The notes: a model not told the origin generated them from the letters alone. Shown: positions 34,101-44,400, numbered from the stretch's first letter. The stretch is 64,000 nt of DNA from Calothrix sp. NIES-2098 (GCA_002368175.1 AP018172.1:6885001-6949000); one strand, 5' to 3'. A program made the numbers and translations.

Positions 34101-35976
34101 GAGCATTTTCAGCGAGGGTTTTGAATTGTCGCTCTTGGCGGCGGAGTTCCGCTTCTAATTGTTTGCGATTGCTAATATCTACATACGCCCCAACTACACC
34201 TCTAACTTTGCCCTGCTCATCTTTGATGGGAACTGCCTTACCGTAGATATGCCGTACTACACCGTCTTCAAACACCAGTTCTGCTTCTTCGCAAACTTCC
34301 TGTCCGGTTCTGCCAGCTTTTTGCAAAGATAATTCCTCTGGTAGGATATCTTGACCGTTGCGTTGCGTTTTAAACTTGAAAGGATACACGCCATCCGCAG
34401 GGGTAGCAGTGGCAACAGAACCAGGTGTTGCCCGCATTAATTCATAAGCTGCGGGATTGACAGTTACCTGATGGCACTGCGGATCGCGGGACAGCCAAAC
34501 AGCAACCGGAACTACTTCCATAAATGCTTCTAATTCCTCTGCTCTGGCTCGCGCCTGTGCCTCGCTGGCTTGCAGGGCAGCTTCTACTTGTTTGCGGTCA
34601 GTAATATCATGAGAAATGCCGATGATTTGCTGGGGTAAGCCATTTTCTGTACGGCTAAATATTAAATTCCGACTCAAAAACCAGCGCCATTCTCCATTAC
34701 TATGTTGTATGCGATATTCCCACTCAATAATCTCTCCATCTTGTGCTTGATGCATCTGTTCAATGTGAGCCGGAAGCCTAGCGAAATCTTCTGGATGCAG
34801 TAATTGGGCAAATAACCGATCGCCCATTGCTTGCACTTGTGTCGCTGTGTAGCCTAGAAGTTCGCCTATCTGCCGATTTACATAAACATTACGCTGCTCA
34901 ATCAAGTCGTAAATGTACAAAATTCCCGGTGTCGCATCGGCAACTCGTTGAATAAACCGCTGATTTTGTTGCAGTTGTAACTCTGTTTGCTTGCGATCGC
35001 GAATATCCTGAAATACCATGACGCCAATTGCCGGGCGATCGTGCATTGCAGGTAAAGTATCGGCATGGACTAACAGCGGATAAACATGATTCGGAGTGTG
35101 CCAGTTTAATTCCGCCCCTTGAATTTTTTCACCTCGCGCTACCCGAACTGCTGGCAATTGTTCGGGTGGGATTAATTTTCCTGTCGCATCAGTGCAGTAA
35201 AAATCTGTATCGTAAATCCCAGCCGGGCGATCGCGAGAAATTTCACCTCCTGCCATTTCTTTTGCCGCTTGATTTGCGAAGGTGAAGCAAGCTGTATCAG
35301 GGTCAATAAATAACAGGGGAATCGGTAGCAGATTCATTACTGCTTCTAACCATTGGTATTGATTTGCTTGGGTTTGCGCTTGTTGCTTGCGATCGTGAAT
35401 GTCTGTGCAAGTACCAAACCAGCGCCTAATTTTACCTATGCGATCGCGCTTAGGAATAGCACGTCCTAAATACCAACGATAGGAACCATCTGCTATTTTT
35501 AAACGATACTCAATCTGGTAATCGTTACCTGTAGTAACTGCTGTCATCCAAGCATTAATAGTTGGCTGTAAATCTTCAGGATGAACTAATGGATGCCAAC
35601 CATTAATAAATAGTTGTTCTAAGTTAATACCAAAAGTATGTAGGGCTTGTTGGTTGAAATACTCCGCTTCACCAGTTGGTTTACAAGTCCAAACTATTTG
35701 CGGAATGGCATCGATAATTTCGCGAAATCGTTCTTCAGATCGCTGGAAATTTTCTGAGGCGTTAATGTTGCCGTTGCCTTCACCAAGATAGTTGTCAGTG
35801 GCACCTGATTCAAAGCTACGAGCAAAACGTTCTACCAGTTCCGAACGAGAAATGCCGCGTTTACTTGCTTCCTGCTTGAGGTTCTGCCAAGCCGTTTTAG
35901 TTAGCGATAAGTTAACCGCTTGTTTCGACTCTAATCCCCAACTGTGGATAAATTTGCCTGTTCGATCGCGCTTCAC
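31186..35976 (-). CDS. multi-PAS, GAF hybrid histidine kinase with receiver domain and N-terminal RHH-like segment
   Basis: A 1596-residue sensor protein. Residues ~1-50 (VNLSLTKTAWQNLKQEA, RGISRSELVERFARS) resemble a ribbon-helix-helix segment. Six PAS domains follow (roughly 75-860; each ends in DITDRK-type motifs), then two GAF domains (~870-1035 and ~1045-1195), a HisKA with phospho-acceptor H1238 in SHELRTPLNP, an HATPase (NLLSNAVKFTPTGG, DTGRGI, GLGLGLAI) and a receiver domain (VLVVDDEPDN; phospho-acceptor D1524). It is cytoplasmic with no membrane helices. The start is GTG 35976. The upstream CheB-type gene on the same strand ends 111 bases before this start. The ligand is unknown. Confidence 0.92.
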   Translation of the reverse strand: MKRDRTGKFIHSWGLESKQAVNLSLTKTAWQNLKQEASKRGISRSELVERFARSFESGATDNYLGEGNGNINASENFQRSEERFREIIDAIPQIVWTCKPTGEAEYFNQQALHTFGINLEQLFINGWHPLVHPEDLQPTINAWMTAVTTGNDYQIEYRLKIADGSYRWYLGRAIPKRDRIGKIRRWFGTCTDIHDRKQQAQTQANQYQWLEAVMNLLPIPLLFIDPDTACFTFANQAAKEMAGGEISRDRPAGIYDTDFYCTDATGKLIPPEQLPAVRVARGEKIQGAELNWHTPNHVYPLLVHADTLPAMHDRPAIGVMVFQDIRDRKQTELQLQQNQRFIQRVADATPGILYIYDLIEQRNVYVNRQIGELLGYTATQVQAMGDRLFAQLLHPEDFARLPAHIEQMHQAQDGEIIEWEYRIQHSNGEWRWFLSRNLIFSRTENGLPQQIIGISHDITDRKQVEAALQASEAQARARAEELEAFMEVVPVAVWLSRDPQCHQVTVNPAAYELMRATPGSVATATPADGVYPFKFKTQRNGQDILPEELSLQKAGRTGQEVCEEAELVFEDGVVRHIYGKAVPIKDEQGKVRGVVGAYVDISNRKQLEAELRRQERQFKTLAENAPDIISRVDANFRHLYVSPAVEPATGMPKEAFIGKTNADLGMPEEICKFWQDNLQQVFSTGQSHTVEFSFLTPNGKRWYQSRLVPEFAADNSVESILGIARDVTDYKQVEQALRQSQERYCSLAESLPQLVCMSDADGMTNYCNQSWIDYSRLTLEKTQGNGWQQVVHPEELPIFMERWTEALKRGNSFTIELRLRRFDNVYRWHLSRTVPIKAENGSIVSWLGTATDIDDRKRSEQRERFLAQASQTFAAARLDLQTILDTITQLIGELTGDTCILSLLSEDKQWLKTVSFHHINTEVKEFLGKLLQQPRSIQEGMAGEVARTGEMIFLPEVSPEQLRNSLQREYLPYLERFGIYSLLIVPLKVQEQIIGTLGISREIPGNPYSNDRPRLLQDIADRAAMAIANARLYQQAQQARKQAEQLADRTSRLQLVTAALSESLTPTQVAEVIVEQSISVLNASAALVAIVCENRTELEIIHSVGFEPEIVNRWRRISLASSSPLPDAVRTGQPVWEESKAQRVTHYPHLEDIYASYDYVAWISLPLMVEGRAVGGITLGFKEFSSLNQDERAFMLALSQQAAGAIARAQLYEAEQRARATAEAANRTKDEFLAVLSHELRTPLNPILGWTSLLRQGNLDAKKTAAALETIERNAKLQVQLIEDLLDISRILQGKLNLNSALVDLKATINAAIETVRLAAEAKAIQIHSNFTLNVSHVLGDAGRLQQVVWNLLSNAVKFTPTGGRIEIKLETIDTEAQIQVTDTGRGINSEFLPYVFDYFRQADSSITRTFGGLGLGLAIVRHIVELHGGTVKAQSPGDQQGATFTVRLPLLLTPTSIMEEEALTQDTLTLEGIEVLVVDDEPDNLELVAFILETAGANAIVVSSAKEVLQRLNQKVPDILLADIGMPQMDGYTLLREIRALPTQQGGEIKAIALTAYAGEINRQQALQAGFQNYLSKPVDPEELVEAIAQVLQGE

Positions 35977-36087
35977 TCAGGTACTGCCCGTATACCTATA
36001 TGGTTGACTTCATTAAATCACATTGCGAAATTTCTGAAATCAGACTATTGGTATACCCTGAATCTACCATCGGTAGGATGACACAAA

Positions 36088-37089
36088 TTAAATAAGTTTA
36101 TTGCCTTTTTCTAAGACTTCCCGAATGATGAGAGAACGTTGTTTAGCAGCCTCAGCCTCTTGTTCCATCTGTTGTGCTGCTAATTCAAGGTTGCGATAGC
36201 GCATTCTAGAAGCCATACGTTCTGAGAGCATAGCTTTTTCTTGCAATGCCCTCACCGCACTCCATAACGCCTCTTCAAACACCTCAGATTGCAACGCCAT
36301 TAGAGTTTCTGCACCGAAAGCATGACCTGTATGGCATTTAAAGTGCAGCATTTTCCCTTCTTCAATTTCCCAGAGAACACCACCGCAATCAGGGCAAGTG
36401 TAAGTTGATGGTTGACCAACTAGAGCACCAGAGTCTTCGGCTTCCATATTCGATTGTGCTGTGTCAGATTCAAGCTTACTTTGTCGGGGCTTTTCTGTCG
36501 GTGTATTAACTAGAGTTACCAAAATCGATGGAATTTCCGACAGTGGCAAAATGTAGTCAATTTCTTCTACATTTTCGAGGGCGCTACGTGGCATTCCCGA
36601 ATACATTGCATCATCAGGATCTTGAACAACTGCCACACCACCACGCATTTTCACCGCCATCAGTCCGGCTGTGCCATCGTCTAGCATTCCTGTTAAAAGT
36701 ACAGCGATCGCTCGTCTTCCGTAGGCTCGTGCTGCGCTGCGAAATAGCGGATCGATAGCTGGGCGGTGATGGTTCTCTTTTGGCCCCTTGGTTAACTGCA
36801 AATATCCAGGTTGCAGCCGCAAGTGGTATTCAGGTGGAGCAACATAGATTCGTCCTTTCTCGATTGCTTCACCATTTTGGGCTGTAGAAGCTGGCAATTT
36901 TCCAGCACTATTCAAAATCTCCGCCAGAATAGGCGGACTTTGGCTGTGTACGTGAAGAACTACCATAACAGCAGCATTGAAATCGGTTGGTAACTGCTTA
37001 ACTAAATAAGTTAACGCCTCGACTCCCCCTGCCGATGCTCCGACGACGATTAAATCGCGTACAATCGCCTGCTTTTGGTTTTGAGCCAT
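36088..37089 (-). CDS. CheB-type protein-glutamate methylesterase with zinc-ribbon-like C-terminus
   Basis: A 333-residue protein: CheB methylesterase domain (VVGASAGGVEALTYL with catalytic Ser, VVLHVHSQSPP His, LLTGMLDDGTAG Asp) without the usual receiver domain. The C-terminal ~130 residues hold CPDCGGVLW and CHTGHAFG, a likely zinc ribbon, followed by a long helix (LSERMASRMRYRNLELAAQQ). Such stand-alone CheB proteins occur in cyanobacterial signalling operons that lack CheR, so the role may not be chemotaxis. It precedes the hybrid kinase gene on the same strand, which supports joint signalling. Confidence 0.88.
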   Translation of the reverse strand: MAQNQKQAIVRDLIVVGASAGGVEALTYLVKQLPTDFNAAVMVVLHVHSQSPPILAEILNSAGKLPASTAQNGEAIEKGRIYVAPPEYHLRLQPGYLQLTKGPKENHHRPAIDPLFRSAARAYGRRAIAVLLTGMLDDGTAGLMAVKMRGGVAVVQDPDDAMYSGMPRSALENVEEIDYILPLSEIPSILVTLVNTPTEKPRQSKLESDTAQSNMEAEDSGALVGQPSTYTCPDCGGVLWEIEEGKMLHFKCHTGHAFGAETLMALQSEVFEEALWSAVRALQEKAMLSERMASRMRYRNLELAAQQMEQEAEAAKQRSLIIREVLEKGNKLI

Positions 37090-37226
37090 TTCTATCCTTG
37101 TGGGAACGAGCAGAAACGTCTGTCACCATGCAAATTTTGTTTCTGCACTTGAGTAATTTCTACAAATTAAACTAAGAAATTGCTCACCAATTTTCTTTAC
37201 CCTTAAGGTATATCTGCCGAATTAAT

Positions 37227-38120
37227 TTACATTGCAAGTGTAATTTTAATCGCTTCATCTGGTAAATGTTGCTCCAACCAATTTTCCAGATCGGCCATTA
37301 CCTCTTGATAATTGAGGTCGCTTAGCAGTTCGTGATAGGCTTCGGGATAAACCACTCGTAGCTTATCTTTACAGGGTACTAGCTGGTAAAATATTTCACC
37401 GCCCTCTGGTAAAGCTACGCGGTCGGCTTCACCGTGAAGAATTAATAGGGGCAATTGCCAATCAGCAGCGTGAGTATAAATCCAATCTACTGTGGCAAAG
37501 TACTCGGTAGCCAGACGCGCAGTACCTAGGGTATGGCGTAGGGGATCTTGGGCATAAGCTGCTAAAACTTTTTCATCCCGCGAACCAGCAGAAAGGTCAA
37601 TACCAGTACTTAGGGTGAACTGCGGCCAGACGCGAGAAAGTAGCTGGCCAATTAGTAGACGGATTTTTGAAACGCCAACTTTCCCGATAGCTGGTGCAAG
37701 CGCGATCGCACCCTGCAATGTCGCTGCTTCGTCGGGATAGTGCAAAATGTAATCTAAGACGACTACTGCACCTAAGCTGTGACCCATAATAAAAATTGGG
37801 CAGTCTGGATGCTGGGTTTTAATCAACTCTATGAAGGCTTTCAAATCTTCACGCAACTCCGCCCAACTATTGATATGTCCTCGCTGTCCTGGTGAACGTC
37901 CATTACCACGCTGATCCAAAGCATAAACAGCATATTGTTTAGGCAGAAGTTGTTCAATTACATTTCCGTATCGTCCGCTATGCGCCCCTAATCCATGCAC
38001 GATCGCTAATATCGCCCGTATTTTACCTGTGGGATGCCAGCTTTGGTAAAACAGGTCAAGCTCTCCTACACCTTTAAAAGTACCTTCAGTGTGAGAAATC
38101 ATAGTGTTAATTTTTGGCAT
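37227..38120 (-). CDS. alpha/beta hydrolase, monoacylglycerol lipase-like
   Basis: A 297-residue serine hydrolase of the lysophospholipase/monoacylglycerol-lipase type: IVHGLGAHSGRYGNV (oxyanion region), ALDQRGNGRSPGQRGH, the nucleophile elbow FIMGHSLGA, and LILHGEADRVALPEG near the catalytic Asp. The His is in EAYHELLSDL. ATG 38120 begins MPKINTMISHTEGTF. An internal ATG (MISHTEG) is also possible. The gene diverges from the acyltransferase gene, whose frame overlaps it slightly if the first upstream start is used, which argues for a later start there. Confidence 0.88.
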   Translation of the reverse strand: MPKINTMISHTEGTFKGVGELDLFYQSWHPTGKIRAILAIVHGLGAHSGRYGNVIEQLLPKQYAVYALDQRGNGRSPGQRGHINSWAELREDLKAFIELIKTQHPDCPIFIMGHSLGAVVVLDYILHYPDEAATLQGAIALAPAIGKVGVSKIRLLIGQLLSRVWPQFTLSTGIDLSAGSRDEKVLAAYAQDPLRHTLGTARLATEYFATVDWIYTHAADWQLPLLILHGEADRVALPEGGEIFYQLVPCKDKLRVVYPEAYHELLSDLNYQEVMADLENWLEQHLPDEAIKITLAM

Positions 38121-38197
38121 TTTTTCTTAAGTTTCTGACTATAGATTGGTTAATAATCTGGCTGCAAGAACTAAGATTTATTTACGAATTCAAAGAG

Positions 38198-39193
38198 GTG
38201 ATTATTCTCAATAATTCTAGTGACTTTGTGACTCAAAATAGCGCTGATGCGGCACCTTCTCAGACATCAGAAAGTCGAACCCAGTCATATACCTTACCAC
38301 CTTTAACTGCGGAAGCCATCGAGCGAGTACAAGAAGGTTTGGCTGCGGCTGTCGATCCGGCTGTCCGCCAGAGGATTGCGCAAACTCTCCAGCAATTGAC
38401 AGCCATGACTGTAGAGGTTTCAGAACCGAGGGCTAGCGGTGAGTTGCGTCGCCTCGTATTGCGATCGCTCATTCATGCTTTCTTCCGCGTGCGGGTAGAA
38501 TACTTAGAAAGACTGCCCCAAAAACCTGCAATCTTCGCTGTCAACCATCTCCACCACATCGATCCGTTTCTCTTACTCAGCGAAATTCCCGCCCAACCTT
38601 ACTATTACATTCTTGGTGATGCTCGTACCCTCTACAACAAGTGGTGGAAACGCCGGATACTCAGCTTTGCTGGAGGTGTAATTCCTTTAGCAAGGATCTG
38701 GAAAGAAGAATTGGCTGTCATTGCAGAGGCGAAAGCCGGACGACAGGATTTGCTAGAGTTAGCGACAGCGATTGAAGAAAATGTGCCCACAGGCGGAGAT
38801 ATCCCAACATTACGGCAAATCGATCGCATTGTGCTGACAATCTTGGCACGTGGTGATGGCATAGTTCTATTTCCCGAGGGGCGCTTGGGAGAAACTGAGG
38901 GTAAGTTGCACGTTCCCTTGAAGCGAGGAACTGTTATCTACGCTTTAAAATCTGGCGTACCCATAGTACCAGTAGCGTTGATTGGTACTCATGACCTATT
39001 TCTAGGAAAACAACTAACTGTTCGATTTGGTCAGCCATTATACTTTTCTCACAGCACCACGTCAAAGCGACAAGAAGTAGATGCAGTTGTATTGGCTGTA
39101 CAGGATGCAATGCTAGCTTTATTACCTACAAACTATCAAGAACCCACAGGAATCAAGCTATTGCGTAATTTCCTTAATCACTTATTTTGGTGA
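38198..39193 (+). CDS. 1-acyl-sn-glycerol-3-phosphate acyltransferase (PlsC family)
   Basis: A PlsC-type acyltransferase of about 331 residues that acylates lysophosphatidate in phospholipid and glycolipid synthesis. The catalytic NHLHHID (H-x4-D) and LFPEGRLG (FPEGTR-like) motifs are intact, and GVPIVPVALIGTHDLFL forms the third block. The open frame begins at TTG 38114 inside the divergent hydrolase. I place the start at GTG 38198 (codon 29), because the conserved region (NNSSDFVTQN, then LPPLTAEAIERVQEGL) begins just after. The start is uncertain, as no strong RBS decides it. A second plsC elsewhere in the genome is likely. Confidence 0.85.
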   Translation: MIILNNSSDFVTQNSADAAPSQTSESRTQSYTLPPLTAEAIERVQEGLAAAVDPAVRQRIAQTLQQLTAMTVEVSEPRASGELRRLVLRSLIHAFFRVRVEYLERLPQKPAIFAVNHLHHIDPFLLLSEIPAQPYYYILGDARTLYNKWWKRRILSFAGGVIPLARIWKEELAVIAEAKAGRQDLLELATAIEENVPTGGDIPTLRQIDRIVLTILARGDGIVLFPEGRLGETEGKLHVPLKRGTVIYALKSGVPIVPVALIGTHDLFLGKQLTVRFGQPLYFSHSTTSKRQEVDAVVLAVQDAMLALLPTNYQEPTGIKLLRNFLNHLFW

Positions 39194-39197
39194 AGAA

Positions 39198-39434
39198 TTA
39201 CTTTTCTAGAAAATTTGTCACTTTGAAATTGGATGTTCCTTCCCAACAGTGGTTTAAACATACATTAAGTCTGGCATTTGGTGCATCAGCTGATTCGCTA
39301 GCTGCATTAAACTGCACTGCCGTCACAATATATTCAAAAATAATTACACATTGTTTCGTAGGCGACATTCGCTCAACTACAATTGTTTCCCCAATCTTTG
39401 GGATTTGAGGTAAATCCACAACAAAAGTTTCCAT
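39198..39434 (-). CDS. small hypothetical protein
   Basis: A 78-residue frame beginning METFVVDLPQIPKIGETIVV and continuing with FEYIVTAVQFNAASESADAPN. The pattern (a strand-rich start followed by a mixed region) looks like a real small protein. The first 30 codons of the longer frame from 39524 look like non-coding DNA. No strong RBS is seen. I do not recognise a family. A plus-strand frame overlapping it looks less plausible. Confidence 0.4.
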   Translation of the reverse strand: METFVVDLPQIPKIGETIVVERMSPTKQCVIIFEYIVTAVQFNAASESADAPNARLNVCLNHCWEGTSNFKVTNFLEK

Positions 39435-39700
39435 CTTTGGTTTTTCTAGTGGATTTTTGAAATTAAAGTACTTACAGTAAACAAGAACTTTCACTAAATA
39501 AACCCACCAAATATTACTCGACAATTCAAAATAGGAAAACTGAATACTGATAATACCATGTCTCTAAGAAAATTATCTTAATAGAGATTTGGTAATACTA
39601 TCCTAATATTGTAAGGCGCAAATAAATATAACACCTCACATAGTGAAAAAAGCCAGAAATAAGACTATTTTAACTTTTGTCTTTATCTGTCAGTTGCAGT

Positions 39701-41317
39701 TTACTTAATTCCCAACAGACCTCGCACAAACATGAGCGTGTTTAAAAATATTGTTTCTAACCACAGGATAATACTATCAAGCAATTCTAGAATTTGTTCT
39801 ATAATGTGCTTTTCATATCCAATCAGTGTTGCTTTTGTTTCTATCCAATCTGGTTTAGCTTCTAATTGATTGCTTGGGTAACGCTGAGAAATCTCTCCGG
39901 TCTTACTATTACTGCTAGGTTGGGAAACGCGAGAACTCGTTGATTGAGCAGAGGTAACTTTACCCGATTTTTTCTTAGTAGAAGAGAGATTTCGCGGTGA
40001 TTTTTTCTTTTTGACTAACCCCAAATTTAGTTGTGGTATTTGTAAAAACTTTTGATGCCTTTTTGAAGCAGCAGGTGTTGTTGATAAACTAGAATCTATG
40101 ACCGAATTTGTATTTGGCGAAGGTGTAACTAACTGTTCTTCAATATTTTCAGCATTGCCAAACAAATCGCCCCATGTCAACCAAGGATCTGCGGTGATAA
40201 TTTCATTGTTCAATTGGCGTCGGTTAGGCAGAGGCAATCTTTTTCCTGGTAATTTTGTAGCAGACTCTCTAGTATCTAGTTTTTTGCCATTACCAACACC
40301 AAAAAAGTAATTCAGCGCTGCTTCAATCAATGCCGGAATATTTAGCTTCTGAGTTTCTAAACCCTCATTATTAACTTGAATTTTTCCTCTGGCTGCTAAT
40401 TGCTCTTTGCCATAAAGAAATATACTAAATTGAGTTTGGGCAACTTGAATAATCTCTCTACTTCGTTGTTTTATCGGCACTAAAGCATTTGATTCCAAAT
40501 TTGCCACAGCAGCATCTAACAATGTTAAAGCTCCTGGATATTTGGATAAATAATTAGATTCGCTTACCTCTTCTGTTACAGAACTTGGATTGAGAGCAGG
40601 TGTCTGTTCTGGCTTACCACCAGTAAGTTTTGTTAATAAACGTTCAATCTCTGGCATTAAGTTAGTTTCTTTTTTTGCTTCTAACAAGCGCCAATAACGC
40701 CAGTATTGAGCAACTTCACTAATAATTAAATCTTCTAATTTTGCTTGCTGTTGAGGCGTTAAAATATCCAGAATTTCATTATCCGCAGCAATGAGTAATA
40801 AATTGCGCTTCTCTAAATTTGTGGCTATTCCCTGCACCATTGGATATATGGGTGATGGGTTGAGACTTTCTAGCGGATTTGCTGAAATAGTTAACGATGG
40901 AGAAGAGCTAGATTGATTGCTTGATTTATGAGAAACAAATTTTAACCACAAAGATTCTAACAACGCCCACGGATTTGCAGGTGTCGCTACGCTTTTGGAA
41001 GATGGAATGGCGGCTTCCGCAAGTGGAAAATTTTTGACAGTCTCTAGGACGTTTACAATGGGAGCGTCAACATCTGGAGGAGTTTCTGCTTCTAACTGCA
41101 ATCTGGTTTGAGGTTCTTTAGTATACAGAGTTTTGTTTGCAGATTCGGATAACTGCAATAGCCGATATACAGGGTAAAGTAGTACTCCAACACCCCATTT
41201 GGTAGCGACTTGTACATACCGCATGGTTTGTCCCAGCTGTTCTGTCAACCGCCGAGATTGCTGGTGAACGAAGTTAAAGATTTTGCTTTGATAACGACCA
41301 GAGGAACCAGAAGGCAT
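39701..41317 (-). CDS. conserved cyanobacterial protein of unknown function
   Basis: A 538-residue protein that I do not recognise. Visible parts: an N-terminal basic/amphipathic region (RYVQVATKWGVGVLLYPVYRLL) that could bind membrane, a Ser/Thr/Pro-rich low-complexity stretch, a helical middle (LLLIAADNEILDILTPQQQAKL; LIISEVAQYWRYWRLLEA), a Ser/Lys-rich linker and a hydrophobic C-terminus (ILELLDSIILWLETIFL). The alternating structured and disordered parts suggest a scaffold or membrane-tethered protein. It diverges from the alpha-mannosidase gene. Confidence 0.6.
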   Translation of the reverse strand: MPSGSSGRYQSKIFNFVHQQSRRLTEQLGQTMRYVQVATKWGVGVLLYPVYRLLQLSESANKTLYTKEPQTRLQLEAETPPDVDAPIVNVLETVKNFPLAEAAIPSSKSVATPANPWALLESLWLKFVSHKSSNQSSSSPSLTISANPLESLNPSPIYPMVQGIATNLEKRNLLLIAADNEILDILTPQQQAKLEDLIISEVAQYWRYWRLLEAKKETNLMPEIERLLTKLTGGKPEQTPALNPSSVTEEVSESNYLSKYPGALTLLDAAVANLESNALVPIKQRSREIIQVAQTQFSIFLYGKEQLAARGKIQVNNEGLETQKLNIPALIEAALNYFFGVGNGKKLDTRESATKLPGKRLPLPNRRQLNNEIITADPWLTWGDLFGNAENIEEQLVTPSPNTNSVIDSSLSTTPAASKRHQKFLQIPQLNLGLVKKKKSPRNLSSTKKKSGKVTSAQSTSSRVSQPSSNSKTGEISQRYPSNQLEAKPDWIETKATLIGYEKHIIEQILELLDSIILWLETIFLNTLMFVRGLLGIK

Positions 41318-41422
41318 GGTAGTGATTTGTTAGTTAGAGCTTGATTGATCTGTGAGACTCCCACTGCACAGTCAAAACGACAAACTGTTAATTATCGTAA
41401 GTGCCCTGATTTTAGCCAAAAT

Positions 41423-44400
41423 ATGACCCTTCCTGTAAGCCAATCTCATACTAATTTAATATCAGCAGCAATTGAGCAGTTGCGCTCTTGTTGTCAAGTT
41501 AATCTTCAGTCTACCTGGTTATATCAAGAATCTGACTGGAGTATTACTGAGGTTGCTGCATTAAATTTGTCTCAATGGAAACCTGTCGAGTTAAATCCTA
41601 AAGGAAATATTGCTTGGACAGCCGGGAAGAAAGTTTTATGGCTGGCTCAAAAGTTGGTGGTTCCCCAGGATTTACAGGGTTATCCGTTGAGTGGGTTATC
41701 TTTGCGACTAACGTTGCTTTGGTGGGCGGATGCTGCTGAGATTTATGTAAATGGAGAATTGGTGCTGGAGGGAGATTTATTTGATTGCTCGCCCAGAGTA
41801 CTTTTGAGTCAACGGGTGAAGCCAGGGGAAGAATTTATTGTGGCTTTGCGGTTGGTGAGTCCGGGACACGATGATGGTGCTTTAGTGCGATCGCTCCTTG
41901 TCTACGAATCTCCCGATTATAATCTTCCTGATGCGGGTTTTGTCGCTGATGAGTTGGCTGTGGTGCAGCTTTATTTGGAACGGTTTGCGCCAGAGAAGTT
42001 GGAGGTGTTGGCGGAAGTGGTGGGGGAGGTAACGAACCACAAAGGCGCGAAGAACGCGAAGAAAGAGAAACAAGAGTGGGAAGATATCCTCGCTACAGTG
42101 CGTCATCACATCCAAGATTATCTGCGTGCATCGGCGTGCATCGGCGGTTCAAAATCTAAAATCTATTTAGTAGGTCATGCTCACTTAGATTTAGCATGGC
42201 TATGGCCTGTGAGCGAAACTTGGAATGCGGCGCAACGCACTTTTGAGTCGGTGCTGAAGTTACAACAAGATTTTCCTGAGTTAATTTTCTGCCATTCGAT
42301 GCCGTCGCAGTATGCTTGGATTGAAGAACATCGCCCAGATTTATTTCAGGAAATTCAAGAGGCGGTAGCTGCGGGACGTTGGGAAGTTATCGGTGGTTTG
42401 TGGGTGGAACCAGAATTAAATTTGATTGCTGGGGAATCGATTGTCCGTCAGCTATTGTATGGTCAGCGCTATACCCAAGAAAAATTTGGCAAGATTTCGC
42501 CTGTAGCATGGCTACCTGATAGCTTTGGTTTTTGTGCAACTTTACCGCAGTTTTTCGTGAATGCTGGGATTGAATATTTTGTCACCCAAAAGTTGTTGTG
42601 GAACGATACTACTAAATTTGATTATGGGGCTTTCTGGTGGCGATCGCCTGATGGTAGCGAAGTATTTAGTTTGATGTCTGCACCTATTGGTGAAGGTATT
42701 AATCCAGTGAAGATGGCAGACTATACGTATGAATGGCAAACTAAAACTGGGTTAAAAGATGCGCTTTGGCTCCCTGGTGTTGGCGATCATGGCGGCGGCC
42801 CTACCCGTGATATGTTAGAAACTGCCGAACGCTGGCAACACTCACCAGTCTTCCCTGATTTAGAATTTACAACTACTGAGAAGTATTTACAGCAAATCAG
42901 CAATTCCCCTGCGTCTTCTTTCCCTGTATGGGAAGATGAACTTTACTTAGAATTCCATCGCGGTTGCTACACTACCCACGGAGACCAAAAGCGTTGGAAT
43001 CGGCGTTGTGAAAGTTTATTGTACCAAGCGGAATTATTTGCAACTTTGGCAAAAATTAGTTGTGGAGTGGAGTATGCAAAAGCAGAAATCGAAACCGCTT
43101 GGAAGCAGCTATTATTTCAGCAGTTTCACGATATTTTACCCGGTTCTTCAATTACTGAAGTTTATGTGGATGCTTTACCGGAATGGCAACAAGTTGAACA
43201 AGTAGGAACGAAGATATTACAAGATTCATTGTTAGCGATCGCATCCCACATTACCCTACCACAGCCACCACAACCAAATAGTTTGCCTGTTATCGTTTTC
43301 AATTCCCTCAATTGGCAACGTTCTGAGGTGGTTTCTGTCAATCTACCCAGAACTGCTAACCAACAATGGCAAGTTTACGATGTTTCTGGAAAGCAGCTAC
43401 TATCTCAAATAACTGAACCATCAACCTTGCTATTTTTCGCTACCGATATTCCATCCGTGGGCTATCGCTTATTTTGGCTTGTCCCTACTTCCGCCCTTCC
43501 CTCTCCCCCGTCTTTTCCCTCTGACTGGGTTCTGGAAAATGAATACCTGCGAGTAGTAGTTGACCCCAACACAGGAGATTTATCTAGTGTTTTTGATAAA
43601 ACTCATCAACGCGAAGTATTAACTGGTGCAGGTAATCAACTGCAAGCTTTTCAAGATAGCGGACAATATTGGGATGCTTGGAATATTGACCCCAATTATG
43701 CCCTGCATCCTTTACCACCAACTACTCTCAAATCGATTCAGTGGCTAGAACAAGGTGTAGTGCAAAGCCGTTTGCGAGTGGTGCGTCAGTTGGGCGATTC
43801 GGAATTTTGCCAAGATTATATATTGACAGTTGGCGTACCTTTACTCAAAATAGCTACTACTGTTGATTGGCAAGAAAGTCATGTTTTGGTAAAAGCTGCT
43901 TTTCCTCTCAACATTGAAGCAGACTTTGCCACTTATGAAATTCCCTGTGGTGCAATTCGCCGCACAACTAAACCCCAAACCCCCGCAGAAAAAGCTAAGT
44001 GGGAAGTTCCAGCCTTGCGTTGGGCTGATTTAACTGGGGAAACCGATGAATTGATCTATGGAGTGAGTTTACTAAATGATTGTAAATACGGTTACGATAG
44101 CCAACCCAATCAACTCCGCCTAACTTTACTACGCCGTCCTCATTGGCCTAATCCCGAAGCTGACCGAGGTTTTCACGAATTTACCTATGCGTTATACCCC
44201 CACACTGGTAGCTGGGAGTCAGCTAATACAGTCAAGCGTGGCTATGAGTTGAACATTCCGCTGCAAGTAATTGTAAATCCCCCTAGAACTCAGAACGCAG
44301 AAATTAGCACTCCAGAAAAAATGAGTTTCTTAAATTTATCCGCTGATAATTTAATCTTGATGGCATTCAAGCAAGCTGAAGACGATTCCCAGCAATTGAT

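Noticed and set aside
39187..39408. 73-residue plus-strand protein
   Set aside because: Overlaps the more plausible minus-strand frame and resembles no family.
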